From: a bacterium
GTDB taxonomy: Bacteria > BMS3Abin14
Direction of reading: 5' to 3'
Length of the DNA stretch: 64,000 nt
NCBI GenBank assembly: GCA_020350725.1
Contig: CP070719.1
Span: 187,597 to 251,596, forward strand
Position numbers and translations under genes: made by a program. The notes under the pieces are model-generated. The model ran no database searches. It saw nothing but the letters and a program-made list of their open reading frames with translations, and was not told the DNA's origin. Positions 53,888 to 62,430 of this stretch are shown here, in pieces. How positions within the stretch are numbered: the first letter of the stretch is position 1; the number at the start of each line of letters is the position of its first letter.

Positions 53888-55372
53888 TCAGCCTCTCTGG
53901 TCGAAACCGAAAACAAACTTGTGATCGTGAATGCTCGGCCTGCCCCTTCTGTCCTTTTGCGGTTCGTGGCACCGGTAGCACTTTCCGCCCTCGTCGGAAA
54001 GGGGACTGTGGCGCCCATCGTTACCATCTATGTCCCGATGGCAGGTGAGGCAGTACTCCGCCAGCGTCATCAAGTCGGGTTCGGTGCTGTCGGTCGGGTC
54101 TGCCCTGCCTCCTTCAGCGGCGCGGTAACTCTTGCACAGCGTACAGTTGGCTCCAGTGGGGGCAAAAAAGCGTTTTACCCAAAATCGGTACGATCTCAGT
54201 CGGTCCACCAGGGTGCCATCGTTCCTGAAGGTATCACCCTCCTGACCTTTCTTGGGTATGAGCCCCCTGTAATACCGGGCAAGGTCTTCGCCGGGCAGGT
54301 ATCCCACCGGGTAACGGAACTCCCCGGTTCGATCGTGACCGTGTGTGTGGCAGGAGGCACATATGGAATCCCGCTGCTCCGGTTCGAGGCCGGCCGGGTT
54401 AACGATGGCCGCGCGGCCCCCGGAATCGACGTGCTGTCCGCCGGGCCCATGACACGACTCGCAGGTGACCCCCTCTTCGGCGAAGGTGTTCGTGTAGGGA
54501 TTGTAGCCGGTGTAGTGACAACCGGCGCAGAGCTCCCGCCAGGACTGTTCGCGCCAGTAACGCTGCCGCCAGCCCCCATCGACGATGGACCAGACGTCCC
54601 TCGCCACCCGGACCTCCTTATCTCTCACCAGGAGATAGCGCTGGGTCCAGTGGTTCCCCACCGTTCTTAAGATCTCGTTCTCTGCGAACGATTCCCCCCC
54701 CTCGAAGACGGCCCGGACCGCCCCCGGCTCCGACACAGGGTTTCGGAGGGTCCTCGCATGCACCGTCAGACGCCATACGGCATATTCCCTCCCGTGGCAG
54801 CTGCCGCATGTCTCCGAGCCCCTGTAGTCGGGCTCTGTCGCCGGGTGCTGCCTCGACCGGTCTTTCGAGGTTTCCTCTCTGTCGTGGCAATTCAGACAGA
54901 GCTGTCCCCTGTCGTTGGGCATCCTCAGAAAGAAGGTCCTGAAACCCTTTCCGGAGATGAAGCCCCTGATCCTGCCCAGAGGACCTTCCCGGACATAGGG
55001 TTTTTCCGAATAGGGTTCTGCGTGGGGGTCGTGACACGTCGCACAGGTCATCGTGCTCTCGAAATCGAGGGGGAGCGGCAGGTCACCCGAGAGAAAGGGG
55101 CGAATGTCCACCGGATGGGAGTCCCGATGGCGGCCGAAATGGCAATCACGGCAGAGGCTTACGATATCCCTGACAAAACCTCCATCGCCCCGTCCGGCCG
55201 GGGACAGGTGACACGTTCCACACGACTCCTTTTTCGTCATGAAATCGTGGGGATTGTAAAGGGAGGCGGTCGCCGGAACCTGTAAAAGGAGAGTCAGGAA
55301 GAAAACGCCCGCGGCCGGGTACCCGGCACTAGCCCTGCCTGAAGGCCTGAGCGCTCTTCTCAATAGCGGCAA
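53888..55372 (-). CDS. multiheme c-type cytochrome with 10 CxxCH and one CxxCK
   Basis: 494 residues. A hydrophobic signal segment (residues 20-38) precedes CGTCH, CRDCH, CATCH, CLNCH, CGSCH, CAGCH, CESCH, CASCH, then CTLCK (410-414), CLTCH and CYRCH. YAVWRLTVHARTL after CGSCH is typical of cytochrome c554-like decaheme proteins with substrate-coordinating histidines. CxxCK is the lysine-ligated catalytic heme motif of NrfA nitrite reductases, but there it is near the N-terminus; here it could equally be a degenerated site. TTG start with GGAGGAG just upstream overlaps the previous gene by 44 bases. Likely periplasmic. Confidence 0.85.
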   Translation of the reverse strand: MPLLRRALRPSGRASAGYPAAGVFFLTLLLQVPATASLYNPHDFMTKKESCGTCHLSPAGRGDGGFVRDIVSLCRDCHFGRHRDSHPVDIRPFLSGDLPLPLDFESTMTCATCHDPHAEPYSEKPYVREGPLGRIRGFISGKGFRTFFLRMPNDRGQLCLNCHDREETSKDRSRQHPATEPDYRGSETCGSCHGREYAVWRLTVHARTLRNPVSEPGAVRAVFEGGESFAENEILRTVGNHWTQRYLLVRDKEVRVARDVWSIVDGGWRQRYWREQSWRELCAGCHYTGYNPYTNTFAEEGVTCESCHGPGGQHVDSGGRAAIVNPAGLEPEQRDSICASCHTHGHDRTGEFRYPVGYLPGEDLARYYRGLIPKKGQEGDTFRNDGTLVDRLRSYRFWVKRFFAPTGANCTLCKSYRAAEGGRADPTDSTEPDLMTLAEYCLTCHRDIDGNDGRHSPLSDEGGKCYRCHEPQKDRRGRPSIHDHKFVFGFDQRG

Positions 55373-55913
55373 TTTTCTCCTCCAGGCGGGCGGAGACCTC
55401 TTCGACCGACACTTCGCCGGTCCTCATCACTTCGATCTGCTCCCTGACCTCGCCGGTTGTTCGATCCAGTATGGTGAAGTAATCGGACATCGTGTTCAGG
55501 TGGATGTTGATGAAATCGTCAAGCCCCTTGAGTACGTCCGCCTTCCTGAAACTGTCCATCAGGCTGAAATCACCCGATGACATCTCGATGAATTTTCGCT
55601 CCATCTTCCGGGCGGGACCGATCACCTTATGGGTCTCTCTCAGGGTGACGTAAGCGCCCAGGAGGGCCATGGCGACAAATGTGACGATGGTGGAGAGACC
55701 GAGGACCGGCAACAGGACCTGACGGATATCCCTGAGGCTCCTGTGGACCGTGTAGAATCCGCTCTCGATCTCCCTGTCGGTGAGGATGTAGGTGATCACC
55801 CCGGACAGGCACGTCGCAAGGACGACGACGATCAATACCTCCAGGATAAACCGAACCTGATAAGGTCTGTTGACCAAAAGCTTTCTTCTGCCCGAACGCT
55901 TTCCGGTTGCCAT
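55329..55913 (-). CDS. two-helix membrane protein with HAMP-like linker and coiled coil
   Basis: 194 residues from ATG with AGGGGG 7 bases upstream. Two membrane helices (VRFILEVLIVVVLATCLSGV and LLPVLGLSTIVTFVAMALLGAYV) enclose a short periplasmic loop (TDREIESGFYTVHRSLRD). A HAMP-like piece (VIGPARKMERKFIEMSSGDFS) and a long coiled coil follow, ending with no kinase or methyl-accepting domain. Similar proteins sit next to multiheme cytochromes in related bacteria. It overlaps the cytochrome gene by 44 bases and is probably its signalling or assembly partner; function unknown. Confidence 0.8.
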   Translation of the reverse strand: MATGKRSGRRKLLVNRPYQVRFILEVLIVVVLATCLSGVITYILTDREIESGFYTVHRSLRDIRQVLLPVLGLSTIVTFVAMALLGAYVTLRETHKVIGPARKMERKFIEMSSGDFSLMDSFRKADVLKGLDDFINIHLNTMSDYFTILDRTTGEVREQIEVMRTGEVSVEEVSARLEEKIAAIEKSAQAFRQG

Positions 55914-56193
55914 GTAAGCCCCCTGACCGTGTGTGAGTAAAAAGGATAGGCGAGATCTTATGTGAATGGAGTAATTGCCGGCTCCCCTGCTCAAAAGCAC
56001 CTCTCATTTATAGATTTGGGGGGGGCGAAGGTCAAGTCACCAAATGATCAACCCCCTTGGCCGACGTAACTCGGACCGGGCGAAAGCATCCGTCCCTTTC
56101 CCGAGCCTGGACGGACAGGCTCAAGAATGCCTCGGGGTTGAGATTGCCCCATCCTCCCGGGGTTTCCGGTCCCTGCCCGCCGTATCTCTGCTG

Positions 56194-56199
56194 TATAAT
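56194..56199 (+). promoter_or_regulatory. perfect -10 hexamer just before rlmKL
   Basis: TATAAT ends 6 bases before the ATG, so transcription would start at or near the first base of the start codon. No Shine-Dalgarno is present between them, suggesting a leaderless mRNA. No good -35 is seen. Confidence 0.5.
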
Positions 56200-56205
56200 A
56201 GACGC

Positions 56206-58368
56206 ATGCAAGACGTCCTCCGCCTGTTCGCTACCTGCCCCAAGGGCGTCAACGACCTGCTGGCCGCAGAGGTGGGAGCTTTCGGCGGTTCACCGACGTA
56301 TGAGTCGGCTGCCGGCGTCGCTTTCACAGGGACCCTCGAGGCCGCGTACCGGGCCTGCCTGTGGTCGCGAGTGGCCAGCCGCATTCTCCTCCCCCTGGCG
56401 GAACTGGAGGTTGGATCCGCAGATGATCTCTACGAGGGAGGGCGGGCTTTCCCCTGGGAGGAGCACTTTTCGGCCGGGGTCACCATGGCCGTGGACGCCA
56501 GCGGCAGAACCGGACCCCTGACCCATTCCCACTATGCCGCCCTGAAGGTCAAGGATGCCGTTGTGGACCGTCTCCGCGATCTGACCGGCCGCCGACCGTC
56601 CGTGGACCTCCGCAGGCCGGATATCAGGATAAACCTGCGCCTAAACCGGGGAAGGGGAACCTTGAGCCTGGACCTTTCGGGCGAGTCCCTGCACCAGAGA
56701 GGGTACCGGCTGGACAGGGGAGAGGCGCCCCTCAAGGAAAACCTTGCCGCCGCCATACTCATCAGGGCGGGGTGGCCCCGTGTGGCAGCAGACGGAGGCC
56801 CCCTGGTCGATCCCATGTGCGGGTCGGCGACCCTGCCCATCGAGGCGGCCCTCATGGCCGCCGACGTCGCCCCGGCGATCTTCAGGACCCACTTCGGCTT
56901 TCTGAACTGGAAAGGTCACGACGGGCGGCTTTGGGAGAGGCTTCAGGAAGAAGCGAGGTCACGCGGACAGGAGGGCATGGAGAGGCGGAGGGTGATCGTG
57001 GGCTACGATTCCGACCGGCGTGCGGTAAGAGGTGCCCTGGCCAACCTGGCGCGTGCAGGTCTGGCGGGCAGGGTTCACGTGGAGCGCCGGGATCTTTCTT
57101 CCCTCTCTCCGCCGGAAGGGGCCGGGGGGAGGCCCGGGCTTCTGGTCGCCAATCCCCCCTATGGCGAACGCCTCGGTCGGGCGGATGAGCTGAGAGGGGT
57201 ATACGCCGAGCTGGGGGATGTTCTGCGCACCCGTTTCCAGGGGTGGAGGGCGGCTGTGTTTACCGGCGATCCGGACCTCGGCAAGGCGATGGGAATAAGG
57301 GCAGTCAAGATCAACAATCTCTACAATGGACCCATCAGATGCCGCCTCCTCCACTTCGACGTCAGAGAGGAGCACGGGATCGTGCCCCGCCGGCATGAAG
57401 GTCCCGTCTCCGAGGGGACAGCGGCCGCCCCGATCCCGGGAATGTTCGCCAATCGGCTCAGGAAGAACATCCGGACCATCGGTCGATGGGCGAAGAGGAA
57501 CGGCATCGAGTGCTACCGGGTCTACGACGGTGACATTCCCGAGTACAACCTTTCCGTGGACATATACGGTTCCTGGATCCAGGTGGCCGAATACGAGGCC
57601 CCGGCCAGGGTACAGGAAAATAAGGCCGCCGCCCGCGTTAAGGAGGCGCTGGAGGCGATCTCGGATGTCCTCGCCGTCCCCGGGGAGAGGATCGTCTTCA
57701 AGGTCCGCCGCAGACAAAGAGGCGTTGATCAGTACGGGAAGCATGGCGATTCCGGCCACTTCATCGAGGTCGGGGAGGCCGGCTTCCGTTTTCTGGTCAA
57801 CCTGACCGACTACCTGGACACGGGGCTTTTCCTCGACCACCGTCCCACCCGGGCCATGATCGGGTCTCTGGCAAAGGGAAGGCGTTTCCTGAACCTGTTC
57901 TGCTACACGGGAACGGCAACCGTGTTCGCCGCCGGGGCTGGAGCTCGTTTCACCACCTCGGTAGACCTGTCCCGGACCTATCTCGACTGGGCACGCCGAA
58001 ACATGGATCTGAACAGCCTGGCCGGGCCGGCGCACAGGTTCGTCCGGGCCGACTGTCTGCGCTGGCTGGAGAAGGAAAGGGGTAGGTATGGTCTGATCTT
58101 TCTCGACCCTCCGACCTTTTCCGCCTCCAAGGGAATGGTGGAGACCCTGGATGTTCAGCGGGACCATGTCCGCCTTGTCACCGCCGCCGCGCGCCTCCTG
58201 GATGAGGACGGGACCCTCCTCTTCTCCAACAACCGCCGTGACTTCAAAATGGACAGGGATTCCCTGGCCGGGCTTCACGTCGAGGATATCACCGGCGATA
58301 CCGTTCCGAGGGATTTTGCCCGAAATCCGAGAGTCCACAACTGCTGGCGCATAACGAGGAAGGATTGA
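56206..58368 (+). CDS. rlmL: 23S rRNA (guanine) methyltransferase RlmKL
   Basis: 720 residues. It methylates 23S rRNA at G2445 (N2) and G2069 (N7). The order is ferredoxin-like/THUMP domain, first methyltransferase with NPPYGERLGRADELR, and second methyltransferase with LNLFCYTGTATVFAA and DPPTFSASKG. The long open frame upstream lacks a ribosome site; this ATG (MQDVLRLFATCPKG) matches the family's N-terminus. Confidence 0.95.
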   Translation: MQDVLRLFATCPKGVNDLLAAEVGAFGGSPTYESAAGVAFTGTLEAAYRACLWSRVASRILLPLAELEVGSADDLYEGGRAFPWEEHFSAGVTMAVDASGRTGPLTHSHYAALKVKDAVVDRLRDLTGRRPSVDLRRPDIRINLRLNRGRGTLSLDLSGESLHQRGYRLDRGEAPLKENLAAAILIRAGWPRVAADGGPLVDPMCGSATLPIEAALMAADVAPAIFRTHFGFLNWKGHDGRLWERLQEEARSRGQEGMERRRVIVGYDSDRRAVRGALANLARAGLAGRVHVERRDLSSLSPPEGAGGRPGLLVANPPYGERLGRADELRGVYAELGDVLRTRFQGWRAAVFTGDPDLGKAMGIRAVKINNLYNGPIRCRLLHFDVREEHGIVPRRHEGPVSEGTAAAPIPGMFANRLRKNIRTIGRWAKRNGIECYRVYDGDIPEYNLSVDIYGSWIQVAEYEAPARVQENKAAARVKEALEAISDVLAVPGERIVFKVRRRQRGVDQYGKHGDSGHFIEVGEAGFRFLVNLTDYLDTGLFLDHRPTRAMIGSLAKGRRFLNLFCYTGTATVFAAGAGARFTTSVDLSRTYLDWARRNMDLNSLAGPAHRFVRADCLRWLEKERGRYGLIFLDPPTFSASKGMVETLDVQRDHVRLVTAAARLLDEDGTLLFSNNRRDFKMDRDSLAGLHVEDITGDTVPRDFARNPRVHNCWRITRKD

Positions 58369-58465
58369 CCCTGCCGTACCGGGACGAACGCCGGGTTTTC
58401 CCGCAGAGCCGAGGGCAGGGGGAAAACACCCGACGTCCCTTGCCAAAATGGTACCCTTCCCCTCC

Positions 58466-58495
58466 TTGATTTCCCATCACCCCATTGTGTAATCT
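58466..58495 (+). promoter_or_regulatory. possible promoter of the class II aldolase gene
   Basis: TTGATT (58466-58471) and TAATCT (58490-58495) are 18 bases apart. A second weak -10 (TACAAT, 58593-58598) is closer to the gene. A GC-rich inverted repeat GGACCC/GGGTCC lies between (around 58566-58583). Confidence 0.4.
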
Positions 58496-58614
58496 AATCC
58501 TTGCCGGGGGGGGACGAACCGTCCCTCCCTCCGCCCCCCTTTTCTGGGAATGGCTCGCTGCCGCCGGACCCCGGTCCGGGTCCTGTCGAAGGTACAATAG
58601 TCAGGAGGTTCGCC

Positions 58615-59901
58615 ATGTCAGCACTCTCCGCACGGGATTACCAAAGGGCTCTTGAGCTGGGACGTCCGCCCACTATCGTCAAACTCTTTCCCAACTCCAA
58701 GGCGTTCATCGTCAGCGGCAAGGCGATCGACCGCGCCATGATCGCCAAGGGTAAAGCCATGACCATCGCCGCCAACGGCAGGAACCAGATGGTCGTACAG
58801 GGAGCCATGAAAGCGGCCCAGCGGGCCAATGCCGCCATTATCATAGAGATCGCCAAATCGGAGGGCGGGACCGGTGCCTACTGCGCGGTCAACTTCTGGA
58901 ACATGGCCCGGCTGGTGGACTCCCTGGCCAATGAGCTGGGTATTACCGTGCCGATAGCCATTCACGCGGACCACTACGGCATCAAGGGGGACGCGGACGT
59001 GGAGAAGGCCCGCGTGGAGATACCCTCCATGTTCGACGCCGGTGTCACCTCCATCGCCATCGACGCCTCGCACCTCCCGGACGCGGAGAACCTACTGGCC
59101 AGCATCGAGCTGAGCCAGTATGTACCCCAATGGGCAGGTCTGGAGACAGAGGTGGGAGAGATCAAGGGAAAAGAGGGCCTGTCCACCGTGGAGGAGGCCC
59201 TCTTCCTTGTCCGGGGCCTGAATGCCCACGGGATCTTCCCCGACTGGATCGCCCTCAACAACGGGACCACCCACGGGATCGAGGCATCCGACGCGGGTAT
59301 CCAGGTCGAGCTCACCTCCGAGATCCACAGGGCCCTGGAACCTTACCGGGTCTCCGGCGCCCAGCACGGCACGTCCGGCAACAGCAGTGAGAGGCTTCGC
59401 CGCATTGCCTCCGAGACCGCCACGACAAAGGCCAACGTGGCCACGGCCCTCCAGATGCTCACCTGGGGCGTGAAGGTCAACGACTACGGCAACGCCGAAC
59501 TGGATGAGGACGGAAACTTCATCAAGGTGCCGGATCAGGGCGTCACCGAAGGCCTCTGGCAGGAGATGGTCCGGCATGCCGCCGACAAGGGCTGGAAGGG
59601 GGGAGATTTCAAGAAGCTGAACCTCCCCTTCGAGAACAGGCTCCTGGCCCAACCCCGGGAGGTGCGGGAGAGGATGATCCGGTCGGCGGAGGATTTCACC
59701 TACCGCCTTCTCACCGAGGTGTTCAACGCCCGCGACACGGCCCCCCTGGCGGTCCAGGCCATCCTGGACGCCGGATCCCACGAACTCGGGGCCAAGACCG
59801 CCCGGATCGAGGATCCCTCGGACTGGGTTCCGGACAGGATCCGCCAGAGGGCCCTGACCCTGGATTCGAAGAAGGGTCCCGAAGGCGATTTTGACGACTG
59901 A
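58615..59901 (+). CDS. class II fructose-bisphosphate aldolase family protein, long form
   Basis: 428 residues, about 80 longer than common class II aldolases. Zinc-site and catalytic motifs are present: AIHADHYG (HADH), ETEVGEIKGKEG, ALNNGTTHG and SGAQHGTSGNSSERLR. The extra length is mainly C-terminal (NARDTAPLAVQAILDAGSH and following). It probably forms or cleaves fructose 1,6-bisphosphate with a divalent metal, but a ketose relative cannot be excluded. AGGAGG sits 7 bases upstream of the ATG. Confidence 0.88.
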   Translation: MSALSARDYQRALELGRPPTIVKLFPNSKAFIVSGKAIDRAMIAKGKAMTIAANGRNQMVVQGAMKAAQRANAAIIIEIAKSEGGTGAYCAVNFWNMARLVDSLANELGITVPIAIHADHYGIKGDADVEKARVEIPSMFDAGVTSIAIDASHLPDAENLLASIELSQYVPQWAGLETEVGEIKGKEGLSTVEEALFLVRGLNAHGIFPDWIALNNGTTHGIEASDAGIQVELTSEIHRALEPYRVSGAQHGTSGNSSERLRRIASETATTKANVATALQMLTWGVKVNDYGNAELDEDGNFIKVPDQGVTEGLWQEMVRHAADKGWKGGDFKKLNLPFENRLLAQPREVRERMIRSAEDFTYRLLTEVFNARDTAPLAVQAILDAGSHELGAKTARIEDPSDWVPDRIRQRALTLDSKKGPEGDFDD

Positions 59902-59990
59902 ACCGGCCATATCCCGATGCACATCCCCCGAATCTGGGTTAAGCTGAAACTAGGGGAATTGCCGGTTGCCTGCGTTCAAAGGAGAAAGAA

Positions 59991-60491
59991 ATGGCCCAGA
60001 TAACCTCGAAGGGTAAAATCACGAACACGGTTGGGGACCTGCCCGAAGTCGGTTCTGCAGCCCCGGCATTCGTTCTGACGAAGAACGATCTCTCGGACAC
60101 GGATCTCATCGATTTCAGGGGTAAAAGGATCATCCTCAACATCTTCCTCAGCCTGGAGACGTCCGTGTGCGCGACTTCCATCCGCCGGTTCAACCAGGAG
60201 GCGAGCGGGCTGGACAACACGGTGGTCCTGTGCGTCTCGGAGGACCTGCCCTTCACCCAGGCCCGTTTCTGCGGCGCGGAAGGTCTGGAGAACGTCATCA
60301 CGCTCTCTGCGTTCCGCTACAGGGCCTTCGCCAACAGCTACGGTGTGCGGATCATCGACGGCCCGCTCTCGGGGCTCACCGCCAGGGCGGTCATCGTCAT
60401 CGATGAGGAGGGGAGAGTGATCTACAGGGAACTGGTTCCCGAGATCTCCCAGGAGCCCGATTACGAGGCGGCCCTTTCCGTCCTCAGATGA
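59991..60491 (+). CDS. tpx: thiol peroxidase (Tpx, peroxiredoxin)
   Basis: 166 residues. Peroxidatic cysteine in LSLETSVCATSIRRF (family: DTPVCA; here the Pro is Ser) and resolving cysteine in ARFCGAEGLENVITLSAFR. It detoxifies hydroperoxides using thioredoxin. AGGAGAAAG precedes the ATG. Followed by the hibernation factor gene. Confidence 0.94.
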   Translation: MAQITSKGKITNTVGDLPEVGSAAPAFVLTKNDLSDTDLIDFRGKRIILNIFLSLETSVCATSIRRFNQEASGLDNTVVLCVSEDLPFTQARFCGAEGLENVITLSAFRYRAFANSYGVRIIDGPLSGLTARAVIVIDEEGRVIYRELVPEISQEPDYEAALSVLR

Positions 60492-60555
60492 AAAGGACCC
60501 GGCGCCGCCGGGTTTGGATTCCATCAACCTGTCCACAGAATCAGGAGGAATGGTT

Positions 60556-61101
60556 ATGGATACCCCTTTGAAAGTCACCTTCCGCGGTATGGATCCGTCA
60601 GAAGCCGTCAGGGCCAACATCGAGGAGCGGACAGCCAGGCTGGAGCGCGTTTATGACCGGATCACCGGCTGTCACGTCATCGTGGAGCTTCCCCACCGGC
60701 ACAAGAGCAAGGGCAAACTCTTTGACATCAATATCGAGATCGTCGTTCCCGGGGACGTGATCGTGGTCACCCGGACGCCTTCGAACAATCACGCCAGGGA
60801 GGACATCTACGTGGCCCTCCGTGACGCGTTCAACACCGCGAGAAGACGATTGGAGGATTTCGCCCGAAAGAGGCGGAAGGAGGTCAAGACCCACCAGGAA
60901 AGCCCGCGGGCGAGGGTCGTCAGGATTTTTCCGGAGGAGGATTACGGATTCCTCGCCACGCAGGACGGCAGGGAGATCTATTTTCACCGCAATGCGGTCA
61001 TCGATGGATTCGAGAGGCTCGAGGTGGGAAGCGAGGTCCGATTCGTCGAGGCAACAGGCGATGAAGGACCTCAGGCGAGCACCGTGGAAGGGGTCGATTG
61101 A
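60556..61101 (+). CDS. ribosome hibernation factor (HPF/RaiA) fused to a cold-shock domain
   Basis: 181 residues. Residues 1-110 are an HPF/RaiA fold (LKVTFRGMDPSEAVRANIEER, CHVIVELPHRHK, YVALRDAFNTARRRLEDF). After a linker, residues 125-181 are a cold-shock/S1-like OB fold (RARVVRIFPEEDYGFLA, EIYFHRNAVIDGFERLEVGSEVRF). The fusion would bind the ribosome and RNA together. AGGAGG is 7 bases before this ATG; ATG two codons earlier is too close. It is followed by an intrinsic terminator. Confidence 0.9.
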   Translation: MDTPLKVTFRGMDPSEAVRANIEERTARLERVYDRITGCHVIVELPHRHKSKGKLFDINIEIVVPGDVIVVTRTPSNNHAREDIYVALRDAFNTARRRLEDFARKRRKEVKTHQESPRARVVRIFPEEDYGFLATQDGREIYFHRNAVIDGFERLEVGSEVRFVEATGDEGPQASTVEGVD

Positions 61102-61126
61102 ACCGGAGGTCTTCCCGGTCAGGGAG

Positions 61127-61152
61127 CGCGGGGCGGGAGGCCCCGCGTTTTA
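61127..61152 (+). terminator. intrinsic terminator after the HPF-CSD gene
   Basis: Stem CGCGGGGC/GCCCCGCG (8 bp) with loop GGGAG, followed by TTTTAAT, 25 bases after the stop codon. Confidence 0.85.
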
Positions 61153-61155
61153 ATA

Positions 61156-61183
61156 TTGAGCCTGTCAGGTATTCCGTTATAAT
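61156..61183 (+). promoter_or_regulatory. promoter of the DUF3524 glycosyltransferase gene
   Basis: TTGAGC (61156-61161) and a perfect TATAAT (61178-61183) are 16 bases apart, directly after the terminator. A second -10-like TATAGT lies at 61211-61216. Confidence 0.65.
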
Positions 61184-61250
61184 TAGGTAACATTTCTTTA
61201 TTAAAATCAGTATAGTTTGTGTGGGTAGTTTCAGAGAAGATCCGTCTGTT

Positions 61251-62345
61251 ATGAAGATCCTCCTCCTTTCAGCTTACGATGCAGCCAGCCACAGGGTCTG
61301 GCGGGAGGGATTGGTGAGGCATCTCGATGATGTTCACTGGACGGTCCTCACCCTTCCCCCGAGGAATTTTGCCTGGCGCAGCCGCGGCAATGCCCTGACC
61401 TGGGCATTGGATCGACGCGCCGAGCTGACCGAGAGCTATGACCTTCTATTGGCCACCTCCATGACCGATCTGGCTGAGATCAGAGGTCTCGTGCCGGAGA
61501 TGGCCCGCCTGCCAACCATCGTCTACTTCCACGAGAACCAATTCGCCTACCCGGAGCGGTTGGAGAGGCGGGAGGGACAGAATTATCAGTTGACCAACAT
61601 CTTCACCGCCCTGGCCGCCGACCGGGTGGTCTTCAACTCGGAATACAACAGGAGTTCGATGGTCGAGGGCGCCCGGCAACTGCTCAGGACAATGCCCGAT
61701 TGCGTGCCGGACGGGATCGTCGAGAGCATCCGGGACAAGTCCATGGTCCTTCCCGTCCCGTTGGACGACGACTGTTTCGGGGGGCACGCCGGGGAAAACA
61801 ACGGCCTTCCCCTGACCCTGGTCTGGAACCACAGATGGGAACACGACAAGGCCCCGGAGAGGTTCTTTCGGGCCATATATGAGCTCTCCGACAGGGGCTG
61901 TGATTTCGTTATCCACGTCCTCGGCCAGCGCTTCCGTGACTGGCCACCGGTGTTCGATGAGGCAAGGAAGGTTCTCGGCGGGCATGTGGGTCGATGGGGC
62001 TATGTCCAGGAGAAAGAGGAGTACCGGGATGTACTCAGGTCGAGCGATGTGGTCATCTCCACCTCTCTGCACGACTTTCAGGGTCTGGCCGTCCTCGAGG
62101 GGGCTGCCGCCGGCTGTTTTCCCCTCGTCCCCGACCGCCTGGCCTACCGGGAGATCTTTCCCGACTCCTGCCGTTACCCGTCGTATCCTGAAGACCCGGA
62201 GGCCGAGCGGACGGCGGTCGTGGATCTCCTGGTGGAGATGTGCTCCGATCCGGGTGCGATCCGGGGCCGGGCCGTTCCCGACATCGGCCACCTGTCCTGG
62301 AAGAAGATGAAGAACAGGTATCGGGATCTTATTCGATCTCTATGA
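61251..62345 (+). CDS. DUF3524 family glycosyltransferase (tRNA-queuosine mannosyltransferase-like)
   Basis: 364 residues. The N-terminal DUF3524 domain shows YFHENQFAYP and a later WNHRWEHDKAPERFF motif, both typical of the GTDC1/QTMAN family, then a GT4-like C-terminal part (HDFQGLAVLEGAAAGCFPLVPDRLAYREIFP). The eukaryotic member mannosylates queuosine in tRNA-Asp; the bacterial substrate is not known from sequence. ATG chosen over an upstream GTG; weak ribosome site. Confidence 0.88.
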   Translation: MKILLLSAYDAASHRVWREGLVRHLDDVHWTVLTLPPRNFAWRSRGNALTWALDRRAELTESYDLLLATSMTDLAEIRGLVPEMARLPTIVYFHENQFAYPERLERREGQNYQLTNIFTALAADRVVFNSEYNRSSMVEGARQLLRTMPDCVPDGIVESIRDKSMVLPVPLDDDCFGGHAGENNGLPLTLVWNHRWEHDKAPERFFRAIYELSDRGCDFVIHVLGQRFRDWPPVFDEARKVLGGHVGRWGYVQEKEEYRDVLRSSDVVISTSLHDFQGLAVLEGAAAGCFPLVPDRLAYREIFPDSCRYPSYPEDPEAERTAVVDLLVEMCSDPGAIRGRAVPDIGHLSWKKMKNRYRDLIRSL

Positions 62346-62430
62346 CTTCCCTCTCGGCTATTCGGACTTACAATATAGCGACGAGGGGAAGCCCTTCCGG
62401 TGAGGGAGGCTGGGTAGATTTGGTGGCCAT

